Below are positions 27,796 to 35,783 of a stretch of 64,000 nt of DNA, one piece after another. The translations under genes and the position numbers were made by a program. The notes under the pieces are model-generated. The model did no database searches and had not been told where the DNA came from. It was given only the letters and a program-made list of their open reading frames with translations. Numbering within the stretch: the stretch's first letter is position 1; every line of letters begins with the position of its first letter. The stretch is taken from positions 1-64,000 of the forward strand of contig CAIVPR010000028.1 of the NCBI GenBank assembly GCA_903907865.1, read 5' to 3'. Source of the stretch: an uncultured Acidobacteriia bacterium. GTDB lineage: Bacteria > Acidobacteriota > Terriglobia > Bryobacterales > Bryobacteraceae.

Positions 27796-29075
27796 GTGGT
27801 TGGCCGGGCTGTAGCAGACGTCGTGCTCGAGATCGATGAACTCGCGCCACCCCTGGCCGTTGTTCCGCACCAGCGACAGCAGGCTGCGCCCGTCGATGGG
27901 CCTCGAAGGCGAGGTCCCGGCGGCGTCGAGGAAAGTGGGCAGTATGTCACGCAGCTCGACCGGTTGGTGCATCACGATGCCGCGCTGGGCGGAAAGCATG
28001 CCCTTCGGCCAGCGCATCAGCATCGGAACGTGCGCCGACTGCTCGTAGGCGTAGGACTTGCGCCACAGGTTTTGATCGCCAGTCATGTCGCCATGGTCGG
28101 AGGTGAAGACAATCAGGGTCGGCTCCCGCAGGCCGCGCCGTTCCAGCGCTTCCAGAATGCGTCCGATCTGCTCGTCCACCTGCGTGATGCAGCCGTAATA
28201 GCCTTGGCGGGAGCGGCGGACCACCTCGGGCGCGAGTTTGCCGTGCCAGATGTCGGTGCGGGCGCTGCTCGGCGTCTCGTAGCGCGCGGCCCAGGATCCG
28301 ACCTTGGGCGTGGGCAGGTCGGCATTCTCATACATGCGCATGAAGCGCTCGGGCGGATCGTAGGGACTGTGCGGTCGAACGAATGAGACTTTGAGGAAGA
28401 AGGGCGATTTTTCGTTGTAGCCGTCGAGGAAACGGACCGCGGCGTCCCCGGTCCAAGTGGTGGGGTGGAGGCGCTCGGGAAGGGCGTAGGGCCTGGACGG
28501 ATAGTCGTTCCACCAGAGGCCGGTGGCGTGGGGGTCGAGGGTGGGGGCTTCGGAGAGGAACCAGGAGTCGTAGTCGCTGCGCTCCACGGGCCCGAGCTTC
28601 TCCGCCGCCGCGAGGGCTTGCGGACCGTTGCCGCAGGGCAGTGCTCGTCGAGCAGCATGTTGTGATAACCGTGCCCGTTGCGCATGGGATAGAAGTGCTG
28701 TTTCCCGATGGCCATGGTGTGATAACCGGCGTCGCGCATGGCTTGCGGCTTTTCCAGCGGATAGTGCGGGGCCATGTTGACCATGCCGAGCATGCCGTGG
28801 TGCCAGGGCGAGAGGCCTGTGAGCAGGGCGGTGCGAGCCGGAGTGCAGGTGGGGGTTGAGGAGTAGGCCGAGGCGAATCGGACGCCCTCGCGCGCGATGC
28901 GGTCGAGGTTGGGGGTGTGGATGACGCGGTTGCCGCTGGCTCCGAGGCAGTCGAAGCGGTGCTGGTCGGTCATCAGGAAGAGGATGTTGGGGCGGGACGG
29001 GGCCGGTTGCTGGGCTGCGGCGGAAACCGGAGTGGCGGAAGCGGCACCGATTTGGAGGAGGGTTCTGCGGGTCAT
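27796..29075 (-). pseudogene. Sulfatase, N-terminal part with a frameshift (first part of the split gene)
   Basis: ATG 29073-29075 opens a twin-arginine-like signal (MTRRTLLQIGAASATPVSAA). The sulfatase fold follows: NILFLMTDQHRFDCLGASGN with the metal-binding Asp, and the active-site signature CTPARTALLTG, whose Cys would be the formylglycine precursor. A one-base loss at about 28637 (CACTGCCC-TGCGGC on the minus strand) shifts the frame after MLLDEHC; the other frame resumes NGPQALAAAEKLGPVERSDY and keeps VFTSDHGDMTGD. The gene then breaks at CYSPANH, where the 2-kb insert begins. It is a pseudogene unless both lesions are assembly artefacts. Confidence 0.85.
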
Positions 29076-29115
29076 GGTGCTTTAGAGAATAAGGTATCAG
29101 GATCGGGGGAGAGCC

Positions 29116-30495
29116 CTACCCCAGCACCCCCTGTACCACCTGCCCCGCAACATCCGTCAGCCGGAAATCGCGCCCCGCGAACCGGTACGTCAGCCGCTTG
29201 TGGTCGATCCCCAACAAATGCAGCAAGGTCGCGTGGAAGTCATGGAAGTGCACCATGTCCTTCGCCACCTCGATGCCGTACTCGTCGCTCTCCCCGTAGG
29301 TGATCCCCTTCTTCACCCCCGCGCCCGCCAGCCAGGTCGAAAACACCTTGTTGTGGTGTTCCCTGCCCTTGCCGTCGGCCTTCTCGAGGAACGACGTCCG
29401 CCCGAACTCGGTCGTCCACACCACCAGCGTGTCCTCCAGCATGCCCCGCGATTTCAAGTCGCGCAACAGCCCCGCGATCGGCTTGTCCACATTCTCCGCC
29501 AACTTCACGTGCGTCATGATGTCGAAGTGGGCGTCCCAGTTCTTGTTCAGGTCCGACCCGCTGTCGATCAGTTCGATGAACCGCACCCCACGCTCCGCCA
29601 GCCGCCGCGCCATCAAGCACTGCCACGCGAAGCCCGCGGTCGAGCCCCGCTCCAGCCCGTACATCTTGTGCGTGGCGTCGGTCTCCTTCGAGAGGTCGAA
29701 CACCTCGGGGGCCTCCTGCTGCATCCCGAACGCCGTCTCCAGCGACTTGATCCGCCCGGCAAGCGAGGAATCCGAAGGCCTACCCGCCAAATGCCGGCGG
29801 TTGAACTCCGCCAGCAGATCCAACTCGCCCCGCTGAATCTCCGGCGACTCCGCCCGCCGCGTCATATTCGGAATCGGCTCCCCGCCTGGCACGATCCGCA
29901 CCCCCTGGTGCGACGCCGGAAGGAAATCAGAGCCCCAAACCTGGCCGCCCGCATACGGCAGGTACGGGGCCAGAACCACGAACGACGGCAGGTTCTGGTT
30001 GAAGGTGCCCAACCCGTAGCTGACCCACGAACCGATGGAAGGCCGCGAGAACATCACCGACCCCGCGTGAATCCCCATCGTGGCCCCGAAATGGTCGTTG
30101 TCGTCGGTCTTCATGGAGCGGATGACGCAGAGATCGTCGGCGCACTCGGCCACATTGGGAAAGAGGTCCGAAATCTCGGTGCCCGACTGCCCGCGCGGCT
30201 TCCACTCGAACGGCGACTTGACCAGGAACTTCTTGTTCGGCAGCTTGAGGCCGTGGTCCTTGGTGAGCTTCGGCTTGGGGTCGAAGGAATCCACATGGGA
30301 GACGCCCCCCGTCATGTAGAGGAAAATGACGCGCTTGGCCTTGGCCGGAAAGTGCGGCTGCTTGGGGGCCATCGGATTCTCCGGCGCTGCCCCAAGCAAT
30401 TCCGAAAGCAGCCCGGGCATCAGCAGGGAGGCCCCAGCGAGGGACCGCAACATGTGCCGCCGGGTTGGGTCGTACTGGAAAGCGGTGGGTATCAT
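29116..30495 (-). CDS. DUF1501 domain-containing secreted protein (first pair)
   Basis: 459 residues with a twin-arginine-type signal (TRRHMLRSLAGASLLMPGLL). DUF1501 proteins belong to the alkaline-phosphatase/sulfatase superfamily by fold: KRVIFLYMTGGVSHVDSFDP at the N-terminus, WTTEFGRTSFLEKADGKGRE and HDFHATLLHLLGID at the C-terminus. The enzymatic activity is unknown. The start is fixed at ATG 30493-30495, 10 bp after the PSD1 gene stop, so the two are made together. A second such pair lies at 34353-38442. Genes of this kind are abundant in Planctomycetota and Bryobacterales. Confidence 0.92.
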   Translation of the reverse strand: MIPTAFQYDPTRRHMLRSLAGASLLMPGLLSELLGAAPENPMAPKQPHFPAKAKRVIFLYMTGGVSHVDSFDPKPKLTKDHGLKLPNKKFLVKSPFEWKPRGQSGTEISDLFPNVAECADDLCVIRSMKTDDNDHFGATMGIHAGSVMFSRPSIGSWVSYGLGTFNQNLPSFVVLAPYLPYAGGQVWGSDFLPASHQGVRIVPGGEPIPNMTRRAESPEIQRGELDLLAEFNRRHLAGRPSDSSLAGRIKSLETAFGMQQEAPEVFDLSKETDATHKMYGLERGSTAGFAWQCLMARRLAERGVRFIELIDSGSDLNKNWDAHFDIMTHVKLAENVDKPIAGLLRDLKSRGMLEDTLVVWTTEFGRTSFLEKADGKGREHHNKVFSTWLAGAGVKKGITYGESDEYGIEVAKDMVHFHDFHATLLHLLGIDHKRLTYRFAGRDFRLTDVAGQVVQGVLG

Positions 30496-30505
30496 GGCGG
30501 TTCCG

Positions 30506-32890
30506 TTAGTCGATGAACAAATACTCGTTGCTGGCCAGCACAACGCGCAGATAACTCGCCAGCGCCGGTTGCGCGCCCCCCAGCGTGGCCTTGGTTTTTG
30601 CCAAGTACTGCGCGGCTTCCGCCAGTTCCGAAGACGTCGCGGGACGCCCAAAAGCTGTCCGATACGCCGCGTCCACCCGACGCCGTTCGTCCGGCAGCAT
30701 CTCCATCAACTTGGCCGACCAGCTCTTCGCCCGAGCATGCACAAACTCGCTGTTCATCGCGAACAGGGCTTGGATCGGCGTGATCGTCATCGGCCGCACC
30801 GCCGTCCCGATCGCCGCGTCGGCCCCGTCGAACATCCCCAGATACGGATGCCGCTGGATCCGCTGCGTCATGATGTAAACGCTGCGGCGGTTGGTCTCGT
30901 AGACGTCCTCGAACGGGCCGTGCTGCATGTAGGCCCAAGTCCCCATATGCGGGAACGGATGCGGCCCCGACGGGCCCGGCTCCAGTTCGCCCGTGATCTG
31001 CAGCATCGTGTCGCGCAACTGCTCGGCGTCCATACGTTGGCGGTTGGCGCGCCAGAGGAACTCGTTGGCGGCGTCGATATCGTTGTTCGCGGCGGGACCT
31101 TCCGACGCCAGCTGGTACGTTTGCGACAGCATGATCGCCCGGTGCATCGCCTTCACGGACCAGCCGCCCGCGATAAACTTGGTCGCGAGATAATCCAGCA
31201 GTTCAGGATGCGTGGGCGGCGTGCCGCGCTTGCCATAGTCGCTGGGCGAGGCGACCAGTCCCCGTCCGAAATGGTACTGCCAGATGCGGTTCACCATCAC
31301 TCGGGCGGGCAGCGGATTCTTCGGGTCCGTCGACCACATCGCCAGTTCCAGGCGGCCTGACTGCTTCTCGTCCTTCACCGGCCCGCCGTTCAAAATCTCC
31401 AAGAAGCCGCGCGGGACCTCCTCGCCCTGGTCCTTGGGGTCGCCCCGGCGCTGGATTTTGGCGTTCCCGACGGGCCCCTCGGCCACCGCGTACGCCATCT
31501 CGACCGGCGGAATCTTGTCCAGCAGCGGCTGGCGCAGCTTGGTGGTGTCCTCGATGTCCTTCAGGATGTCGGCCAGCTTGCGCGGCTTGGCGGGATCGTC
31601 CACGAACGCGCGTTTCTCGCCCTCCAGCTTGCCGATCTTGCCGCTGAGCTTGTAGACCTCCTCAAGGTACGGCTTCATGAGGGCGTCGTACTGGGCTTGA
31701 TCCCGCGCCACCAGGTTGTTCGGGCGGTGGTTCTTCTCCGAGCCCGGGAACGGATAGCGGGTGCTCTGGAAGACGCCGTAGAGAGCGTAATAGTCGCGAT
31801 TGGGGATGGGGTCGAACTTGTGGTCGTGGCAGCGCGCGCAGGCGATGGAGAGTCCCAGCACGGTCTTGCCGAAGTTGTCGATGGTGTCGTCAATCGTCAA
31901 GTGCATGTTCTGCAACGGGTTGACGTTGAAGCGACGGGCTCCGGCGAGGTAGCCGGTGGCGATGGTGTGCTCCCACTTTTCCGGCTCGGAGGCGGCGGGC
32001 AGGAGGTCGCCCGCGATCTGCTCGCGCAGGAATTGGTCGTAGGGCTTGTCCGTGTTGAAGGCCTTGATGACGTAGTCGCGGTACTGGATCGCCTGGGGAA
32101 TCGGATAGTCCGAGGCGTCGCCCGCGGTGTCGGAGTAGCGGACCACGTCGAGCCAGTGCCGCCCCCAGCGTTCGCCGTACTGCGGGCTGGCCAGCAGCCG
32201 GTCGACCAGTTTCTCGAAGGCCTGGGGGGAGTTGTCCGCGACGAAGGCGTCGATTTCGGCTGGCGTCGGCAGCAACCCCGTCAGGTCCAGCGTGGCCCGC
32301 CGGATCAGGGCGAGCTTGGATGCGGGCTGGGTTGGCGCGAGTTTCTTTTCGTCCAGTTTCGCAAGGATGAAGGCATCAATGGGGTTCTTGCGCCACGCGG
32401 CCAGCCGAGCGGCGGGCGGGGTCGGGTTCCGGATTGGCTGGAACGACCAAAACGCCCGCTGCTGGGGCGTGATCTGGTATTGCGACGAGGGCGACACTGG
32501 CGCGGACGATTCGGGCCACGCGGCACCCGTGCGGACCCAGGTTTTCAGGTCGGCGATCTCGGTGTCCTCCAGCTTGTCCGACGGCGGCATCTTGATTCGG
32601 TCGTGGGTGTACGAGGTCGCTTGGATCAGCAGCGATTCGTCGGGCTTGCCGGGCAGGACCGCCGGCCCGGACTTGCCGCCCTTGAGGAGGGCGTCGCGCG
32701 AATCCAGCCGCAATCCGCCGCTCTGCGCCCCGGTGTGGCAGGCGTAGCAATGGTTGGCCAGCAGGGGGCGGACCTTGGACTCGAAGAATTCGTTGGCATC
32801 CTGGGCCGGGGCGGCCATCGGCCAGAGCAAAAGGCAGGGTGCCAGCAGGAGGCCGGGTAGCAGAAGACCAAGGTTGCGGAGCGTGCGCAT
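30506..32890 (-). CDS. PSD1-type planctomycete cytochrome, DUF1549-DUF1553 (first pair)
   Basis: 794 residues. The signal peptide (LGLLLPGLLLAPCLLLWPMA) is followed by a PSCyt1 haem domain with HCYACHTGAQ near residue 49. DUF1549 follows (IDAFILAKLDEKKLAPTQPA, WGRHWLDVVRYSDT, CARCHDHKFDPI near the middle, a second CxxCH) and then DUF1553 (ARVMVNRIWQYHFGRGLVAS, MTITPIQALFAMN). It is probably a periplasmic electron-transfer protein acting with its DUF1501 partner on an unknown polymer. ATG 32888-32890 gives the signal peptide. It is divergent from a cupin gene. Confidence 0.92.
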   Translation of the reverse strand: MRTLRNLGLLLPGLLLAPCLLLWPMAAPAQDANEFFESKVRPLLANHCYACHTGAQSGGLRLDSRDALLKGGKSGPAVLPGKPDESLLIQATSYTHDRIKMPPSDKLEDTEIADLKTWVRTGAAWPESSAPVSPSSQYQITPQQRAFWSFQPIRNPTPPAARLAAWRKNPIDAFILAKLDEKKLAPTQPASKLALIRRATLDLTGLLPTPAEIDAFVADNSPQAFEKLVDRLLASPQYGERWGRHWLDVVRYSDTAGDASDYPIPQAIQYRDYVIKAFNTDKPYDQFLREQIAGDLLPAASEPEKWEHTIATGYLAGARRFNVNPLQNMHLTIDDTIDNFGKTVLGLSIACARCHDHKFDPIPNRDYYALYGVFQSTRYPFPGSEKNHRPNNLVARDQAQYDALMKPYLEEVYKLSGKIGKLEGEKRAFVDDPAKPRKLADILKDIEDTTKLRQPLLDKIPPVEMAYAVAEGPVGNAKIQRRGDPKDQGEEVPRGFLEILNGGPVKDEKQSGRLELAMWSTDPKNPLPARVMVNRIWQYHFGRGLVASPSDYGKRGTPPTHPELLDYLATKFIAGGWSVKAMHRAIMLSQTYQLASEGPAANNDIDAANEFLWRANRQRMDAEQLRDTMLQITGELEPGPSGPHPFPHMGTWAYMQHGPFEDVYETNRRSVYIMTQRIQRHPYLGMFDGADAAIGTAVRPMTITPIQALFAMNSEFVHARAKSWSAKLMEMLPDERRRVDAAYRTAFGRPATSSELAEAAQYLAKTKATLGGAQPALASYLRVVLASNEYLFID

Positions 32891-32983
32891 GCTGTTGTTC
32901 CCTATTCTCTTACAGTCCGGGTCGCACGCGGAAACTACCTGCGTGGCACCCATTCCGCGAGTACAGGGTGCGACAATGGCCCG

Positions 32984-33394
32984 ATGATGAACAAACTAAT
33001 TCGATTCGTGCCTGCAGTCGCCAGCCTGGTCCTGACTGCCAATGCGCAAACGCCTTCGCCCGTCAAAGCGACTCCGCTCATGACCAAGGATCTGCCCGGC
33101 ATTGCTGGAAAAGAGGCGACCGTGTTGACCGTCGAACTGGCGCCCGGAGCCGTCTCGTCGCCGCATCGCCACGAGGCTTCCACTTTTGTCTACGTACTGG
33201 AAGGCAGCGTTGTGATGGGCGTGAAGGGTGGCAACGAAGTTACGTTGCATCCCGGCGAAATGTTCTATGAGAACCCGGACGACGTCCACACGGTCGGACG
33301 GAACGCCAGCGCCACCAAGCCCGCGAAATTCCTCGTGTTCATGGTGAAGGCAAAGGGCTCACCAGTTTCAATTCCCGTTCCGGGAGACCGCTAA
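32984..33394 (+). CDS. Secreted cupin-domain protein
   Basis: 136 residues with a signal peptide (FVPAVASLVLTANAQ). One cupin barrel: motif 1 PGAVSSPHRHEASTFVYVLE with the metal-binding HRHE and motif 2 LHPGEMFYENPDDVHTVGRN with the second His. A metal-dependent secreted dioxygenase, isomerase or sensor is possible. Two ATGs at 32984 and 32987 could start it. It stands alone on the plus strand between two minus-strand operons. Confidence 0.85.
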   Translation: MMNKLIRFVPAVASLVLTANAQTPSPVKATPLMTKDLPGIAGKEATVLTVELAPGAVSSPHRHEASTFVYVLEGSVVMGVKGGNEVTLHPGEMFYENPDDVHTVGRNASATKPAKFLVFMVKAKGSPVSIPVPGDR

Positions 33395-33417
33395 AACGGT
33401 TTCACAACAGCCGTTCA

Positions 33418-34356
33418 CTAGACGGCAGCCGGCTGCCGCGCATCCCGCTTCACCCACCGGAACGCCCGCACCGAATTCCTCCAGAAGAACTTCTCCGCAG
33501 CCGGACGGCCCATGGCCCCTGTATACGCCTTGAAAATATCCAAATTGGCCTTGCTCCGCCCGGCATACACGATGTGGTCCTCCCCGAAAATCTCCCAAAT
33601 GAAATCCAGCATCGGCCGGTAAACCGCCGGGTCCAGCGCGGCCTGCGGATCGGCCTTCGGCAAACCGGAAACCTTGGCGATCGCGTTCCGCTTCCGCAAC
33701 TCCCGCAGATTGTCGGCATACTTCTTCAGCGCCGGTTTCTCGGTAGGCAGCGGCAGAGCCTGCAAATGCCCCACCACCACCCGCAGGTCCGGCACCTTGT
33801 CCATCAGCGTTAGCGTGGCCTCCATCAGGTCGAACCTCGGGTTGGCCACTTCCAGCACCAAGCCGGTCTGGGCGAAAACCTTCATGTTCTCAATCACTTC
33901 CGGCTTCTGGATCGCCGCCACCAGGTCCTGCCCGGGCCAGACATTCCCATACCGGATGCCCAGGAACAGCTTGTTGCGGTGGTAGCGCTCCAGAAATTCG
34001 CGAAAATCCTGTTTCACCGGGTCGAGGTTCCCCACCATGCCGACAATCATCGGCTCGCTCTCGATCATCATCAGCACCCAAAGATTGTCCTCCACCCAAG
34101 GGCTGGCCTCGACCTTGATGCCTCCCACAATCCCAAGCGGCGTGGCCGATTCCACGAAATCGCGCGGCAGGAACGGCTTCTGGTTGGGCGTGAACGGGTA
34201 CGGCGCGCCCTGTGGACGGGTCTGGTCGTAGAGGTGGAAGTGAGTGTCGATGATAGGAATATCCGAGGCCGACGGGGATTGCGCCGGAATCAGCGACACT
34301 CCGGCGGCAGCGGTTGCTGTTGTGAGAAGGGTACGGCGGGTTGGTCTGGGACTCAC
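33418..34356 (-). CDS. Secreted amidohydrolase-family (amidohydrolase_2) protein
   Basis: 312 residues with a twin-arginine signal (RPTRRTLLTTATAAAGVSLI). The TIM-barrel metal hydrolase core has DTHFHLYDQTRPQG (HxH metal pair), HLQALPLPTE and a C-terminal GEDHIVYAGRSKANLDI in place of the common GSDxP motif. Relatives cleave lactones or decarboxylate acids. The substrate here is unknown. Its start overlaps the end of the second DUF1501 gene by 4 bp, so it belongs to that operon. Confidence 0.88.
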   Translation of the reverse strand: MSPRPTRRTLLTTATAAAGVSLIPAQSPSASDIPIIDTHFHLYDQTRPQGAPYPFTPNQKPFLPRDFVESATPLGIVGGIKVEASPWVEDNLWVLMMIESEPMIVGMVGNLDPVKQDFREFLERYHRNKLFLGIRYGNVWPGQDLVAAIQKPEVIENMKVFAQTGLVLEVANPRFDLMEATLTLMDKVPDLRVVVGHLQALPLPTEKPALKKYADNLRELRKRNAIAKVSGLPKADPQAALDPAVYRPMLDFIWEIFGEDHIVYAGRSKANLDIFKAYTGAMGRPAAEKFFWRNSVRAFRWVKRDARQPAAV

Positions 34357-35783
34357 GCGAGAATCTCCTTGATCACCCGGCCGCCGATGTCAGTCAGCTT
34401 CTTATACCGCCCTGCGTGCAAATACGTCAGCCTGTTCTGGTCGAGCCCCATCAACCACAACAGCGTCGCATGGAAGTCGCGCAGCGGAACCTCCTCGTTG
34501 GCCGCGCGGACCGAAAAATCATCCGTCTCCCCGAACGTCGCCCCCGCCTTCACACCGCCCCCGGCCATCCAGGACACTAGTCCGTACTGGTTGTGGTCGC
34601 GCCCCGGCTTGTCCGTGGTCAAGTTGTTGTCGAACGGCGTCCGCCCCATTTCCGACGCCCACACCACCAGCGTCGAATCCAGCAGTCCGCGCGCCTTCAG
34701 ATCAGCCAGCAGGCCCGCGATGGGCTTGTCGATTTCGCGGCAATGCACCGGCAGCCGGTCCTGGATGGCACCGTGGTCGTCCCAACGGTCGCCGCCCGCG
34801 CCGTGCAGCAGTTTCACGAAGCGCACACCGCGCTCCACCATGCGCCGAGCCAGCAGGCATTGTTTGCCGAAAGGCTCGGTTACGGGGTCGTCCAACCCGT
34901 AGAGGTTCTTCGTGGCGTCCGATTCCTTCGACAAATCCACCAGCTCCGGGGCCTTCGTCTGCATCCGGAAGGCCAGCTCCCATGCGGCAATGCGGGCTTC
35001 CAGTTCGCCGGTGTTGGACCGTTCGGCGGCATGGCGCTCGTTGACCCACTTGAGCAGATCCAGTTCGGCGCGCTGTGCGCTTTCGGACGTGTCGGCGCGC
35101 CGGTTCAGGTCCACAATCGGCGCGGACCCGTTGCGGAACAGCGTCCCCTGGTAGGCTGCAGGCAGATAACCGGAACCCCACACACCCGCGCCGCCGATGG
35201 TCGCGCCGCGGTGGTCGCCCAGCACGATGAAACCGGGCAGGTCCTTGTTCTCGCTCCCCAATCCATACGTGACCCAGGCCCCCACCGACGCCCCGCCGGG
35301 GATGATATTCCCCGTCAACGTGTGGTAAACCGCTGGTCCGTGGTTGTTGTTGTCGACCTTCAATCCGTGGATGAAGGCGAGGTCGTCCACTCGCGTGGCG
35401 ATATTCGGCAACAGGCTGGAGATCCAGCGGCCCGACTGGCCGTACTGTTTGAAGTCCCAGAATGGCGCGATGACGCGGTTGGGCGCGGCGGAGAACGTCG
35501 CGATCTCGCCCGTCGTCCGTTCCGCGCGCGGCATCTGTTTGCCCGCATGCTTCCACAACTCCGGCTTGTACTCGTAGGTGTCCATCTGGCTCACGCCGCC
35601 TTCCATGAACAGGAAAATGCAGCTCTTGGCCTTTTCGCGATGGTGCTGCGGCTTGGGAGACATGGGATTGTCGGGTGCCGCCCCCAAAAGATCCATCGCC
35701 GCCAGGCCGCCGAGTCCCAAGTACGAATTGAAGAGCCAGTCCCGCCGGGTCTGGAAACGCCGTGCGTTGCGGTTAGTCCACAT
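34353..35783 (-). CDS. DUF1501 domain-containing secreted protein (second pair)
   Basis: 476 residues, paralogous in layout to the DUF1501 gene at 29116. The N-terminus RRFQTRRDWLFNSYLGLGGL is an atypical twin-arginine signal. Core motifs: KSCIFLFMEGGVSQMDTYEY, LVVWASEMGRTPFDNNLTTD and FHATLLWLMGLDQNRLTYLH. It overlaps the upstream PSD1 gene by 11 bp and the downstream amidohydrolase by 4 bp, forming a tight three-gene unit. Activity unknown. Confidence 0.92.
   Translation of the reverse strand: MWTNRNARRFQTRRDWLFNSYLGLGGLAAMDLLGAAPDNPMSPKPQHHREKAKSCIFLFMEGGVSQMDTYEYKPELWKHAGKQMPRAERTTGEIATFSAAPNRVIAPFWDFKQYGQSGRWISSLLPNIATRVDDLAFIHGLKVDNNNHGPAVYHTLTGNIIPGGASVGAWVTYGLGSENKDLPGFIVLGDHRGATIGGAGVWGSGYLPAAYQGTLFRNGSAPIVDLNRRADTSESAQRAELDLLKWVNERHAAERSNTGELEARIAAWELAFRMQTKAPELVDLSKESDATKNLYGLDDPVTEPFGKQCLLARRMVERGVRFVKLLHGAGGDRWDDHGAIQDRLPVHCREIDKPIAGLLADLKARGLLDSTLVVWASEMGRTPFDNNLTTDKPGRDHNQYGLVSWMAGGGVKAGATFGETDDFSVRAANEEVPLRDFHATLLWLMGLDQNRLTYLHAGRYKKLTDIGGRVIKEILA

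Noticed and set aside
27370-28587. A designed sulfatase-signal peptidase fusion enzyme
   Set aside because: The peptidase half lacks the catalytic Ser and the sulfatase half is frameshifted and lacks its C-terminus; both missing parts lie at 25.5-25.9 kb, which shows a rearrangement and not a functional fusion.
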